Source: Treponema sp. Marseille-Q4130 (lineage in GTDB: Bacteria > Spirochaetota > Spirochaetia > Treponematales > Treponemataceae). From it: a DNA stretch of 64,000 bases. Position 1 is the stretch's first letter; every line of letters starts with the position of its first letter. The stretch is from contig NZ_JACSET010000004.1 of NCBI RefSeq assembly GCF_014334325.1, positions 124,001-188,000 on the forward strand, written 5' to 3'. This document shows, one piece after another, positions 17,230-26,529 of this stretch. The position numbers and the translations under genes are program-made. The notes beneath the pieces are model-generated. The model saw nothing but the letters and a program-made list of their open reading frames with translations. It was not told the DNA's origin and ran no database searches.

Positions 17230-17385
17230 CAAAATCCGTGACAGTTCTCGTCGATCGATGCGCGGCAGCGCATCTCCCTTGCACGGACGGAACGGATAGT
17301 AAAAGGACGGGGCAATTTTCGTATATGATGCGCGACAGCGCATCTCCCTTGCACGGAAGAAACGGATAGCAAAATCCGTGACAGT
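17212..17385. repeat. 70-bp tandem repeat starting inside the secA stop region
   Basis: Two and a half units (17212-17281, 17282-17351, 17352-17385). Each begins CACGGA, contains ACGGATAG (the secA stop in unit 1), and ends in GATGCGC-GACA-GCGCATC followed by TCCCTTG; unit 1 has GGCA in that loop. Units 1 and 3 share CACGGAAGAAACGGATAGCA, while unit 2 has diverged in the middle. In unit 1 AACTGTCACGGA pairs with TCCGTGACAGTT, a 12-bp hairpin that may protect or terminate the secA message, although no T-run follows. Confidence 0.75.
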
Positions 17386-17391
17386 GTAACT

Positions 17392-17601
17392 ATGACTTTA
17401 GATGAGATAAAAAAGTTGCCTCCTTTGTCGGAAAAGAGAAAAAAAGAAATGGAAGATTTTAAAAATAAAGATTTTTCCGATTGTCCCAAGCTGACACGAG
17501 ATGAACTCTTGGAATTCAAGCCGTGGTATACAATTCATCCCGAATGGGCGGAAACGGAAAAAGCTGATAGCGAAAATTTAAAAATATCCGTTCCGCGATA
17601 A
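17392..17601 (+). CDS. small BrnA-antitoxin-like protein
   Basis: A 69-residue soluble protein, very rich in Lys and Glu. The segment DFSDCPKLTRDELLEFKPWY resembles the linker region seen in BrnA-type and related small antitoxins, but no DNA-binding domain follows and no BrnT-like partner gene is adjacent. The ATG follows the tandem repeat by 6 nt and has no clear ribosome site. It is AT-richer than secA. Alternative: a free-standing treponemal protein of unknown function. Confidence 0.45.
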   Translation: MTLDEIKKLPPLSEKRKKEMEDFKNKDFSDCPKLTRDELLEFKPWYTIHPEWAETEKADSENLKISVPR

Positions 17602-17668
17602 AAAATCGCTTTGCGGATTTTTCCGGTGTTTTTCAAAAACCATCGTTGTACGGCGCTTATTTCCACGC

Positions 17669-18787
17669 TCACCGGCGATACACGATGTCTTCCCAATCGA
17701 CGCCCGCCCCCGCACGGACGTCCCGTGAAAGACGCGCGTTTACAATCGTTTCAAAGTATTCCGGCGAAATGCCGGGCGTGAGCGTTTTTTCGGTACGGAG
17801 GACTGCGATATCGTTTTCTTCGACGACGTCGCCCGCTTTCATCGCGTGCATAAAATGGAGCGAGCGGTTCGTCCTTCCGTAGTTTTCGATTTCCGACGGC
17901 GCAAGCGTTTTGATTCCCGTGCCGAGAACTTCGCGCACTTTTTTTCTGCCGTATTGTTCGCGCATCTCTTTGAGTATGCGCGCCGCTCCGCGTTTTTCGC
18001 CGTAGCGTCGTTTTGCCGCTTCACACTGGCGGAGAGAACGTACCATTTGTCCGAACTGTTCACCCTCAAGCGCGACGGGATCGTCGAGTCCGTCAGTCTT
18101 TTTGCTCAGCGTGATGTGCTTTTCGGTCATAACGCTTCCGCATGAGGCGGCGAGGACGGGAACGAGGACGGGATCGAGCGAGTGATCGCTGATGCCGCAG
18201 GGTACGCCGAACATGTCGTGCAGCGTGGAAACGAGGCGCACATTGTATTCGGTTTCGGGAGCGGGGTAGCTTGTGATGCAGTGTAGCAGCGTGACGTTTT
18301 CTTTTCCGACGATGTCGAGAGAGCGTTCGATGTCGGCGAGCTTTGAAACGCCGCTTGAAAGGATGACGGGGATGACGGCATCCCCGAGCGCTTTTTGCAC
18401 CGTACGGAAATCCGACAAAGCTCTCAAAAGCGGGATGTGATTCAATTCGGGAGATGCGATTTTTACGGCGTCGGGTTTAAGAGCAAGCAGTTCACGGAGG
18501 CTTTTGAGTCCGAAAGGAGAGCAGACAAAGAGGAGATTTTTTTTGTGCGCGTACGCCATCGCCGATTTAAAAAAATCGCTCGGCACTTCGAGCGCTTTAA
18601 ACCGATCGTAGAGCTTTATTTTTCCGCCCGGCAAATCGACCGTTCCCGTATCGGGGTGCAGGATTTCATCCGCATACACCCATTGAAATTTTACGGCATC
18701 GGCTCCTGCAAAAAAAGCCGCGTCGATGAGCTTTCTCGCTTTTGCAAGCGAGCCTTCGTGAGCCGTTCCTATTTCCGCGATGATCAT
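17669..18787 (-). CDS. NeuB-family sialic/legionaminic acid synthase
   Basis: Condenses a C6 amino sugar with phosphoenolpyruvate to make a nonulosonic acid. The 372-residue protein has the NeuB TIM barrel (about 1-260): EIGTAHEGSLAKA at the N-terminus, AVKFQWVYADEI, KIASPELNHIPLLRAL, LLHCITSYPAPETEYN, GISDHSLDPVLVPVLAASCG and EKHITLSKKTDGLDDP. The C-terminal 65 residues form a SAF/antifreeze-like domain (AMKAGDVVEENDIAVLRTEK). Sugar-modified flagellin or surface glycan is the likely product, which fits the CapD and DegT genes 3-5 kb away. Its ATG lies 6 nt after a -10 hexamer. Confidence 0.85.
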   Translation of the reverse strand: MIIAEIGTAHEGSLAKARKLIDAAFFAGADAVKFQWVYADEILHPDTGTVDLPGGKIKLYDRFKALEVPSDFFKSAMAYAHKKNLLFVCSPFGLKSLRELLALKPDAVKIASPELNHIPLLRALSDFRTVQKALGDAVIPVILSSGVSKLADIERSLDIVGKENVTLLHCITSYPAPETEYNVRLVSTLHDMFGVPCGISDHSLDPVLVPVLAASCGSVMTEKHITLSKKTDGLDDPVALEGEQFGQMVRSLRQCEAAKRRYGEKRGAARILKEMREQYGRKKVREVLGTGIKTLAPSEIENYGRTNRSLHFMHAMKAGDVVEENDIAVLRTEKTLTPGISPEYFETIVNARLSRDVRAGAGVDWEDIVYRR

Positions 18788-18793
18788 ACCGAA

Positions 18794-18822
18794 ACTATAG
18801 CGCTTATCGAAGCGGATGTCGA
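18794..18822 (-). promoter_or_regulatory. promoter for a leaderless neuB-like mRNA
   Basis: Minus strand TCGACA (18822-18817), 17-bp spacer, TATAGT (18799-18794), then 6 nt to the ATG at 18787. Confidence 0.55.
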
Positions 18823-18987
18823 GAATGAAAAAAAATTAAACTCCTTCGCACAACATAAAGCCGTGCGTTCGGCAAGAACTCCGTTCGCAAGTTCACGCCG
18901 TTCGGCTTCGCTTCACTCGCGACTTTGCTTCGGAAACTCACCGTTCAGATACCGCAAAACGAAAGAAAAATCGAACTTCATAAAAAA

Positions 18988-19016
18988 AGCCGCCTCGAAA
19001 CAAGGCGGACTTTTTT
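18988..19016 (-). terminator. intrinsic terminator after the SPOR-domain gene
   Basis: Minus strand CCGCCT-TGTTTCG-AGGCGG followed by CTTTTTTT. It lies about 25 nt after the stop of the gene at 19042. The plus strand also ends in TTTTTT, so it could work in both directions. Confidence 0.75.
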
Positions 19017-19041
19017 AATAATTATTAATTAACAAACGGAT

Positions 19042-20664
19042 TCAGCGTATTTTCCTAACGAAGGCATCCTTGTAACCGTACGATTTGAACCGCTCCAAAA
19101 CGACCGCATATTCGTCGACGGAAAGCGGACCGATCATAATCTGTGTCGACGCTTTCGATGCGAGCGGCACGAGCGTTACCGGATAATCGCGGCCGTACTT
19201 GCCGAGCGTTTCGCGTATATTCGACGGATTCGAAAGAGAAGCTATCTGCACGTAATAGGTACCTTTATCGAGCGACGAAAGATTTTCCGCCGTGCGTGCG
19301 CCGTATTCGCGCGCGAGCGAAGCGGCAGTCGAAACTCCTCCCGCATCGCGCGGTGAAGGAACCGGAACCGTGCTTTCGGCGGCAATCGCCGCGCTCTCGA
19401 CGACGGATTCGGCTCGTACGTTTTCAGCCGCTCGGGTTTCTGCTACAGCATTCGCCGTACTTTCCGTTTTGACCTCCGAACCATCCTCCGGCGTAAGCAC
19501 GATCGCTTGATAGGAAGCGCCGTCAGATGGGGGAGCGCTTTCGACCGATTCGGCAATGAGTTCTTCCTCCCTTCCCTTCTCCACCCCTTGAGCTTCGTCG
19601 CTTTCAGGCAGCGTATCGCCTGCGATCTCCTGCACTTCTTCAGGCGGAATATCGGCGGCGATCTTTTCATCGGCTGCTTCGGCAGGCGGCGCGCTTTCGG
19701 CAAGTGCGGCATCTTCAACCGCCGCGGGCGTTTCATCCGTTTCGGCTTCCGTCACGACAGGTTCGTCGGTCACTCGGCTTTCGTCGTCCGCCGATTCCGC
19801 CGGTATGTCTTCCGCTACCGCTTCCGACGTTTCCCGCACATCTTCGGGCACATCTTCTGCAATGATTTTTTCATCGGGCAAAACTTCTTCTTCGGTCGCA
19901 GCTATCGTTTCGGGCACCGCTTCGCTTTCATCAGCTGCAGCATCCTCATGGGCTGCCGTTTCCTCGGCGATGCGTTCGCTCTCTCCATCGCCCGCTTCGG
20001 TCACAACGGGTTCCTCGCTCACGCGCTCATCGGAAATCGCCTCCGCTGTCGCAATGTCATCTTCCGCCTTATCGAGTTCCGATTCGGCGCTTTCAAGATC
20101 GGCTTCCGCCCGTTCCGTATCGTCTTCAGCTTCGGAAATCAATTCATCGACATCCGTTTTATCCCCACTCTCTTCATTATCGGTTTCATTCGCATCCGCT
20201 TGCTCGGTGTTGTCTTCGACGGTGTTTTCATCCGCAATCTCTTCACGCGCATCTTCGACGGCGGGCTTCGGTTCCATACCGGATGAAAGCGACGTCTCCC
20301 CTTGCGCGATAACGGCCGTACCCGAAACCGCTTCATCAAGCTCGCCGCTGCGTTTTGTGATCTTTACGATGACGTTCGAATCTTTTACGATGCCGAGTTC
20401 GGCAGCAGCTTCGGGCGATAAAAGGATCGCAACTCCTTCGGATTGATCGAGAGAGCCGACGACGAGGATATCGAGCGTCTTTTGCGATGCAAGGTTCGAC
20501 ACCATAATGCTGTCGCCCGGAAGATAGCCGACCGTCTTTGCAAAATACCCCTCGGGCAAAGTGCCCGGATCGGCGACGACGGCGCGTCCGTCGAGGGAAG
20601 GGCTGAACGATGCAAACAGCAGACAGCCGATCAATAAAAAAAACAGATTGATCTTTTTAACCAT
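19042..20664 (-). CDS. secreted SPOR-domain protein with a long acidic linker
   Basis: A 540-residue protein: signal peptide (about 1-26), then a compact N-terminal domain (about 30-120, LPEGYFAKTVGYLPGDSIMV and AILLSPEAAAELGIV) resembling the barrel domains that accompany peptidoglycan-binding proteins. About 320 residues of Glu/Ala/Asp/Thr-rich low complexity follow, then a C-terminal SPOR domain (about 462-540, GTYYVQIASLSNPSN, QIMIGPLSVDEYAVVLERF). SPOR domains bind denuded glycan strands at division sites, so a role in septation is likely. AAGGA precedes the ATG. It ends in a terminator and follows the secreted-protein gene at 20685-21212 by 20 nt. Confidence 0.75.
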   Translation of the reverse strand: MVKKINLFFLLIGCLLFASFSPSLDGRAVVADPGTLPEGYFAKTVGYLPGDSIMVSNLASQKTLDILVVGSLDQSEGVAILLSPEAAAELGIVKDSNVIVKITKRSGELDEAVSGTAVIAQGETSLSSGMEPKPAVEDAREEIADENTVEDNTEQADANETDNEESGDKTDVDELISEAEDDTERAEADLESAESELDKAEDDIATAEAISDERVSEEPVVTEAGDGESERIAEETAAHEDAAADESEAVPETIAATEEEVLPDEKIIAEDVPEDVRETSEAVAEDIPAESADDESRVTDEPVVTEAETDETPAAVEDAALAESAPPAEAADEKIAADIPPEEVQEIAGDTLPESDEAQGVEKGREEELIAESVESAPPSDGASYQAIVLTPEDGSEVKTESTANAVAETRAAENVRAESVVESAAIAAESTVPVPSPRDAGGVSTAASLAREYGARTAENLSSLDKGTYYVQIASLSNPSNIRETLGKYGRDYPVTLVPLASKASTQIMIGPLSVDEYAVVLERFKSYGYKDAFVRKIR

Positions 20665-20684
20665 GGCTCTATCCTTATCGCTTG

Positions 20685-21212
20685 TCAGCGTTTCGATTTT
20701 TTATCGATATTCTTGCGTATCGCTTTCCGCATTGCGTCTGCGATCGAAGCAGCGAATTCTTTTACACCTGAAGCATCCGTTTTTCCCGATGCCGGTTTTC
20801 GGACTTTCGCTTTCGCCTCCGCGATTTTTTTTCCGGTTTTTACGTCGGCAATCGTCCACTGCACGCGTTCAAGATCGTTGAGCGATATGTGAGCGGGATC
20901 GCGGGAAGCTTTGCCGCTGTAAAAAAGACGCAGCTCTACAAAATAGTCGGCTCCCCCCGTTACGGCAAACGCATATGCCGTCCTCCACAGGTTTTCCGCA
21001 TCTTCCGGAACGATCGCAACGGCAGGTTCGTTCGTAACGATATCGCCGAAATTGAAAAAGTAATCGAGTATCTGATCTTCGATGACGAGCGTCTGTTCGC
21101 ATACCGTATCGATCACATCGTTATGCTGGACGACTTGAAATGCAATATCGGTCGCCCACGAGCAGACGCCGCACAAAAACGCCGAACACAGCGCTATCGA
21201 TAATTTTTTCAC
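20685..21212 (-). CDS. secreted hypothetical protein
   Basis: A 175-residue exported protein with signal peptide KKLSIALCSAFLCGVCSWA. The mature part has a stretch like small stress or penicillin-binding-protein-activator lipoproteins (SLNDLERVQWTIADVKTGKK, then AASIADAMRKAIRKNI), but no lipobox. I place the start at the GTG at 21212, because GGGAGG lies six bases before it. It probably forms an operon with the SPOR-domain gene. No family assigned. Confidence 0.65.
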   Translation of the reverse strand: MKKLSIALCSAFLCGVCSWATDIAFQVVQHNDVIDTVCEQTLVIEDQILDYFFNFGDIVTNEPAVAIVPEDAENLWRTAYAFAVTGGADYFVELRLFYSGKASRDPAHISLNDLERVQWTIADVKTGKKIAEAKAKVRKPASGKTDASGVKEFAASIADAMRKAIRKNIDKKSKR

Positions 21213-21468
21213 GGATGCCTCCCTGTATATATCCACACTTCTATCATCGGAATAAAATAAGAGCGTGTTTAGATTTTTTTACAGGAGGGGGAAGCCTCCC
21301 CCTCGCTCCCGCCCTTTTCACTCCACGAACGTAAAACTATCGTTTTCCGCTCGCTCCGTTCATGCGGTCGTCCGCTACCCCCTCTCCCGCGCACAAGCGG
21401 ACTCACGGACGCGCAAGCTTGATCTTAAACTTGACAGACCGGCGGTCTTGAAAGGCGCGGTTATCGAA

Positions 21469-21497
21469 TTGTAAAACACGGGCGGCTGTGCTATAAT
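21469..21497 (+). promoter_or_regulatory. strong promoter for the capD-degT-xdh operon
   Basis: TTGTAA (21469-21474), 17-bp spacer, TATAAT (21492-21497) with a TGC extended -10. Only 8 nt separate it from the GTG at 21506, so the message should be leaderless. The 230 bp before it hold no gene that I can support. Confidence 0.65.
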
Positions 21498-21505
21498 GAA
21501 AAACC

Positions 21506-22993
21506 GTGAACAGATCCGACAAGCATTTGTACATAATCGGCGCAGGATTTGCAGGCATTTCCATCGCTTCGGACATCAAGCGCAAAAAAATATTCGGCAA
21601 AGTCGCAGCCTTTCTCGACGATGACAAATCGCTCATCGGGCAGGAGTTCGACGGCATTCCGGTGTTCGGTCCCGTCGCCGACATCGCAAAAATTTTACGT
21701 TGCACCGACAGCGACGAAGCGATCATCGCGATCCCGAGCGCAAGCGTCGAACGGATAAAAGAAATTTACGAAACGCTCAAATCGGGCGGCTTTAAGCATA
21801 TCAAAATTCTTCCGAGCGTGAGCCAGATCGTAAACGGTACGGCGCATTTGGTACAGGCGCGCGACATCGATCCTCTGGATATACTCGGACGCACGCCCGT
21901 AACCATTTCACTGAAAGAAAGCCTTTCGTATTTGCGCGGAAAGCGCGTGTGCATCACGGGAGCCGGAGGTTCGATCGGCTCGGAACTTTCACGGCAGCTT
22001 CTGTCGGGAGGAGCCGAACGTTTGTACCTTTTCGGGCACGGCGAAAATTCCATCTATCAAATAGACCGCGAACTGCACCTTTTGCAAAAAGAAGGCGTCG
22101 GCGAAAAAGCGACGGTCGTGCCTATCATCGGCGACATGAAAGATAAAGACTATGTCGACTACATCGTTTCACACACGAAATGCGACGTCGTCTTTCACTG
22201 TGCGGCTTATAAACACGTTCCGCTTATGGAAGAAAATCCCGTCGCCGCCATCGAAAACAACGTATTCGGTACGAAAAATCTTCTCGACGCGTGCATCGCT
22301 CACGGCGTCCGCCGCTTCGTACTCGTTTCGACCGACAAAGCCGTCAGTCCCGTTTCCGTCTACGGCGTGTCGAAAATGTTGTGCGAAAAACTCGTACTCT
22401 CCTATGCGAATAAAGCGCGGGACGGAACATCGTTTATGTTCGTCCGCTTCGGCAACGTGCTCGGCTCGCGCGGTTCCATTTTACCGCTCTTTATGGAACA
22501 AATCAAAAACGGAGGCCCCGTTACCGTCACCGACAAAGCGATGGAGCGCTATTTTATGACGATACCCGAAGCGTGCTCCCTCGTCTTGCGTACGGGCGGC
22601 GTCGGCGAAAACGGTTCGTCCTACCTCCTCGATATGGGGCAGCCCGTAAAGATAACGGAGCTGGCCGAACAGATCATCCGTTTCAGCGGTTTCGAACCGT
22701 ACAAAGACATCGACATCGTATTTACCGGAGCGAGAAAAGGAGAGCGGGCGATCGAACCCTTACGGCTTCCCGAAGAAGAAGCGCAAAAAACTTCGTACAA
22801 AAAAATCATGCGATTGAAAAACACGCCGTACGCCGAAGCGCACTTGCGCTCTCTCCTTGAAAAACTCCATCCCGTGTGTTTCCGCACTTCGGGCGAAGAA
22901 GAGAAATACCGCAACAAACAATATCTCGTGTCCATTCTTTCCGAAGACGTCCCTTCTCTCAAAGCCTTTTACGCGGAGGCAAACCGTGGCTGA
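21506..22993 (+). CDS. CapD/WbpM-like nucleotide-sugar 4,6-dehydratase, soluble form
   Basis: Likely UDP-HexNAc 4,6-dehydratase of the extended SDR family, 495 residues. An N-terminal nucleotide-binding domain (IIGAGFAGISIASDI, about 9-23; then FLDDDKSLIGQEFDGIPVFG) is followed by the SDR domain with ITGAGGSIGSELSRQL (about 149-164), FHCAAYKHVPLMEENP and FVRFGNVLGSRGSILPLF. Full-length WbpM-type enzymes start with four membrane segments; these are absent here. The GTG start has no ribosome site but follows the -10 by 8 nt. It overlaps the DegT gene by 8 nt. Expected to feed amino-sugar synthesis with DegT and NeuB. Confidence 0.85.
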   Translation: MNRSDKHLYIIGAGFAGISIASDIKRKKIFGKVAAFLDDDKSLIGQEFDGIPVFGPVADIAKILRCTDSDEAIIAIPSASVERIKEIYETLKSGGFKHIKILPSVSQIVNGTAHLVQARDIDPLDILGRTPVTISLKESLSYLRGKRVCITGAGGSIGSELSRQLLSGGAERLYLFGHGENSIYQIDRELHLLQKEGVGEKATVVPIIGDMKDKDYVDYIVSHTKCDVVFHCAAYKHVPLMEENPVAAIENNVFGTKNLLDACIAHGVRRFVLVSTDKAVSPVSVYGVSKMLCEKLVLSYANKARDGTSFMFVRFGNVLGSRGSILPLFMEQIKNGGPVTVTDKAMERYFMTIPEACSLVLRTGGVGENGSSYLLDMGQPVKITELAEQIIRFSGFEPYKDIDIVFTGARKGERAIEPLRLPEEEAQKTSYKKIMRLKNTPYAEAHLRSLLEKLHPVCFRTSGEEEKYRNKQYLVSILSEDVPSLKAFYAEANRG

Positions 22994-24212
22994 CATACAA
23001 GTACCCTTTTCCCGCCCCGCTATAGGCATCGAAGAAGAGCGGGCGGTGCTCGAAGTGATCAAAAGCGGCTGGCTTACAACGGGAAAATACGCGCTGCGTT
23101 TTGAAAGCGATTTTTCCGACATGATGAATGCTGTGGAAAGCGACGTCAGGAGTGCAAGAGAAGCGCTTTCGCTCGATGTGCAAAACGTGCAAAGCTTTGC
23201 CGTAAACAGCAATACGAGCGGCATGATCCTCGCGATGGATGCATGCGGCGTTACAAAGGGAAGCGCCGTTATCACGACGCCCTATACGTTCGTATCGACC
23301 GCCGCATGCGCGCGGCATTTGGGAGCGGACGTATTTTTTGCCGACATCGAAAAAGATTCGTACAATATCGACGTACAAAAAATCGAAGCCATATTGCAGA
23401 GCGAAAACGGAAAGCGAGTAAAAGCGATCGTGCCGGTACACATCGCCGGAAACGTATGCCGCATGGAAAAAATATGCGCCCTTGCAAAAGCGTACGATGT
23501 CCGCGTCATAGAAGATGCGGCTCACTCCTTCCCTTCTCCGACAAAGCTCGGTTACGCGGGAACGATCGGAGATGCGGGCGTATTTTCGTTTTATGCGACA
23601 AAGACCATAACGACGGGCGAAGGCGGTATGGTGTGCGTACGCGATGAAAAGCTTGCAAAGCGCATCGCGCTCATGCGTATGCACGGCATGGACAGAGCCG
23701 CATGGGATCGCTATACGTCCCCCCGCGCTTCGTGGGAATACGACATCGCCGAATGCGGTTACAAATTCAATTTGCCCGACATCCTCGCCGCGCTCGGCAT
23801 CGAACAGTTGAAAAAAGCCCGCGCGTTTTCGGAAGCGCGGAAAGCTGTTGTAAAAAAATACAACGATGCGTTTTCAAAGCTCGACTTTATCGAAGTCCCG
23901 CCCGACGGAGAGGGAAACGCATGGCACCTCTACCTCATGCGCATAAAACCGGATGCGCTCACGATAACCCGCGACGACTTTGCAAAAGAGCTGCAGTCGC
24001 GCGGCATCGGCGTTTCGGTGCATTTTATACCCCTCTTTCATTTTACGTATTGGAAAAAATTGTATCCCGAATTCCGTGCGGAATATTTTCCGAATGCGCA
24101 AAAACGTTTCGCATCGACGATTTCGCTTCCGCTGTGGCCCGGTATGACAAGCGATATGACGGACAGCGTGATCGAAACGGTCGGATCCATAGGAGCGGCA
24201 CACCATGCCTGA
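22986..24212 (+). CDS. DegT/DnrJ/EryC1 sugar aminotransferase
   Basis: PLP-dependent aminotransferase acting on keto-sugar nucleotides, 408 residues. The PLP lysine is in FSFYATKTITTGEGGMV (about residues 197-213), with NSNTSGMILAMDACGV and VIEDAAHSFPS as further family motifs. The N-terminal FSRPAIGIEEERAVLEVIKSG is typical. I choose the GTG at 22986, preceded by GGAGG, overlapping the upstream stop. An insertion around residues 40-75 (MMNAVESDVRSAREALSLDV) is longer than usual. It follows a dehydratase that would supply its 4-keto substrate, as in PglE/WecE-type pathways. Confidence 0.88.
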   Translation: MADIQVPFSRPAIGIEEERAVLEVIKSGWLTTGKYALRFESDFSDMMNAVESDVRSAREALSLDVQNVQSFAVNSNTSGMILAMDACGVTKGSAVITTPYTFVSTAACARHLGADVFFADIEKDSYNIDVQKIEAILQSENGKRVKAIVPVHIAGNVCRMEKICALAKAYDVRVIEDAAHSFPSPTKLGYAGTIGDAGVFSFYATKTITTGEGGMVCVRDEKLAKRIALMRMHGMDRAAWDRYTSPRASWEYDIAECGYKFNLPDILAALGIEQLKKARAFSEARKAVVKKYNDAFSKLDFIEVPPDGEGNAWHLYLMRIKPDALTITRDDFAKELQSRGIGVSVHFIPLFHFTYWKKLYPEFRAEYFPNAQKRFASTISLPLWPGMTSDMTDSVIETVGSIGAAHHA

Positions 24213-26529
24213 AAAAGTGAAAAAGAAAAGCGACAAAAAAGGGAAAAAAGAGCCGCTCGTCGTCCACGAATACTATACCGACTGCACGAAACCCGACATG
24301 CTTTACGGCGCGCTCGTGAGAGGCCCCGTGTCGTCCGGCACGATCGTCGGCATATCCGTTCCCGCTCTTCCCGAAGGTTATGCGTTTTTTACCGCGCGCG
24401 ACATTCCCGGAAAAAATGCGATGCGCACGCTCGCATCGGACACGCCCATATTCTGTACCGAGCGTGTTTCGTATTTCGGAGAACCCGTCGGTATCATCGT
24501 CGGGCCGGACGAAGAGACCGTGTACGAGCTCACGAGTAAAATCGAAATAGCCTTCGACAGCGCGACGGTCGAGTCGGCGCTGAGATCGGTCGCAAAGGGC
24601 TATGCGCTGCCTTCGGTGGTGATGCCGAAAGAAAAGAGCGAATCGAAAAAGCTTTTAAAAATCGCCCACGCGATGCACATCGATGCGCCGGGAGACAGCC
24701 CCCTTGCGCACACACAGAGCAACTCCGATACGAGCGAAAAAACGGAAGAAACCGTCACGGAGCCTACGGCGAAGACAAGCGAAGGAGAGAGCGCCCCCCC
24801 TGCCGAAGAAAGTACGGTAAAGACAAGCGAAATCGTTGCCGAGCGTACGGTGAAAACGGGATGTTTTCTCTCTGAAGACAAAGCGGAAGCATTGTTCAAA
24901 AATGCCGATTATACCGTATCGGGTACGTGGGTGCAAAACACCGTACAGCCGTCATGGCCCGAAACGAACGGCGCGTTTTGCTTTATGGAAAACGGCACAC
25001 TCACAATCTTTGCGCCGACGCAGTGGCCGCTCTATCTCAAAAGCGCAGTTTCCGCTTCTCTCAAAATTGCGGAAGACCGCATCGTCATAAAGGGGACGAA
25101 CACGGCGGGTCACGACGCGAACGGTATGTGGAGGAACGCGACGCTCGTCATTCAGGCGGCTCTTGCGTCGTATTTGACGGGAAAGCCGGTAAAACTTTCG
25201 CTCTCCCGCGAAGAACACAAAACTTTTATGAAGCCCGGAGTCGCCGCTTCCATCACGTGCGAGAGCGCCGTTTCAAAAGAAGGCGACATACTTGCGACAA
25301 AGATTTCGATCGAAACCGACGTCGGATACTGTAATCCCTTCGCACAGGAAATCGTCGACCGCCTCGCGATCGCTTCGTGCGGCGTATACGATATCCCCAA
25401 CATTTTTATAAGCGCGAAAGCCCGGACATCTCCTTCTTCTCCGACATCCGTATTCGCCGATATCATCGACGCGCAGGCGTTTTTTGCGATCGAAAATCAC
25501 ATCCAGCAAATAGCCGAACGGGTCAATATGCTCGCGCCGGAGCTCCGCATAAAAAATATGCGCGAAAATCCCAAAGAAAGGGCGATGCCCTTTATATTCC
25601 GCACGGGAAAAGCGGGGACGGCAATCGCGAGCGTAATCAAAATGAGCGATTACAACCGCAAATACGCCGCATTTAAAATCGACACGGCCGAAAAGTCCCG
25701 TTCGCTCGATACGTTTTTCGCACTCCCCATACGCGGCATCGGTATGGCTTGCGCGTTCGGCGGTTCGGGCTATCTGAACAACGATCTCGTTACGGAAAAA
25801 CAAAAGGTATCGGTGACGCTCGAAGAAGACGGAACGGTGACGATTCACTCCCCCGTCCCCTCTTCGACGATTTCGGATATTTGGACAAAGCTCGTCTCAT
25901 CCCTGCTCAAAGTGCCGCCGTCGGCCGTAACGATATCGCCTGACGAACAGGGAGGAAGCGATTTACCGACGCCGAACAGCATCTACGGCAGCTTGAGCAT
26001 TACGACGCAGCTTTTACACCGGTGCTGCACCGAACTCGAAAAAAAGAAAGCGGCAAAAGCGTCTCTCCCGATCACCGTAAAAAAAGGTTTGCCTCCCTCG
26101 ATCAAAAAGCTGTGGAACAAAGAAAATTTTTGCGGCGTACCCTTTTACGCAAGTTCGTTCGGATGCGCCGTCGTCGAAATCGAACTCGACCCCTATACCT
26201 ACAAAGAGCGCATCAAAGGAATATGGATAACGATCGACTGCGGACACGTGTTCGAATTGCGCGCCGCCGAAAACACGATACGCATCGCGATCCAACAGGA
26301 ACTCGTACAGCTCGTCAAAGGAGAGACGATCTCGTGCGACAGCGTGCATATTTCGTTCGTACAGTCCGACGCTCCCCCCTCTCAAATCGGAAACCTCGTG
26401 CACAGCATTGTTCCCGCAGCCTTTTCGGCAGCTCTTTCACAGGCGATCGGCTTTTGCATACGCGAACTGCCGTGCAGCGCCGAAACGATGCATTCCAAAA
26501 CACAAAATCTTTCCGGAGAAAGCGCATGA
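24205..26529 (+). CDS. xanthine dehydrogenase-like molybdopterin subunit, divergent
   Basis: Large-subunit homologue of the xanthine oxidase family, 774 residues. The N-terminal a/b hammerhead domain (about 20-130, DMLYGALVRGP, VSYFGEPVGIIVG) leads into the molybdopterin-binding region (GHDANGMWRNATLVIQAALA, KLSLSREEHKTFMKPG). Two departures: a low-complexity Thr/Glu/Ser insertion near 165-215, and no GxGE motif near the C-terminus. The aligned segment reads QIGNLVHSIVPAAFSAAL, with Asn where the catalytic Glu should be. It overlaps degT by 8 nt and the iron-sulfur gene by 4 nt, so it is translationally coupled. Enzyme activity is doubtful. Confidence 0.75.
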   Translation: MPEKVKKKSDKKGKKEPLVVHEYYTDCTKPDMLYGALVRGPVSSGTIVGISVPALPEGYAFFTARDIPGKNAMRTLASDTPIFCTERVSYFGEPVGIIVGPDEETVYELTSKIEIAFDSATVESALRSVAKGYALPSVVMPKEKSESKKLLKIAHAMHIDAPGDSPLAHTQSNSDTSEKTEETVTEPTAKTSEGESAPPAEESTVKTSEIVAERTVKTGCFLSEDKAEALFKNADYTVSGTWVQNTVQPSWPETNGAFCFMENGTLTIFAPTQWPLYLKSAVSASLKIAEDRIVIKGTNTAGHDANGMWRNATLVIQAALASYLTGKPVKLSLSREEHKTFMKPGVAASITCESAVSKEGDILATKISIETDVGYCNPFAQEIVDRLAIASCGVYDIPNIFISAKARTSPSSPTSVFADIIDAQAFFAIENHIQQIAERVNMLAPELRIKNMRENPKERAMPFIFRTGKAGTAIASVIKMSDYNRKYAAFKIDTAEKSRSLDTFFALPIRGIGMACAFGGSGYLNNDLVTEKQKVSVTLEEDGTVTIHSPVPSSTISDIWTKLVSSLLKVPPSAVTISPDEQGGSDLPTPNSIYGSLSITTQLLHRCCTELEKKKAAKASLPITVKKGLPPSIKKLWNKENFCGVPFYASSFGCAVVEIELDPYTYKERIKGIWITIDCGHVFELRAAENTIRIAIQQELVQLVKGETISCDSVHISFVQSDAPPSQIGNLVHSIVPAAFSAALSQAIGFCIRELPCSAETMHSKTQNLSGESA

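Noticed and set aside
17212-17385. 70-bp repeats as a short CRISPR
   Set aside because: Units are directly adjacent without spacers and include coding sequence of secA.
18840-18960. Hairpin-like stretch before the SPOR terminator
   Set aside because: Pairing is short and irregular and does not match the structured repeat family.
19507-20446. Two long Phe-rich and Ser-rich frames opposite the SPOR-domain gene
   Set aside because: They arise from the repetitive acidic codons of the real gene read in other frames.
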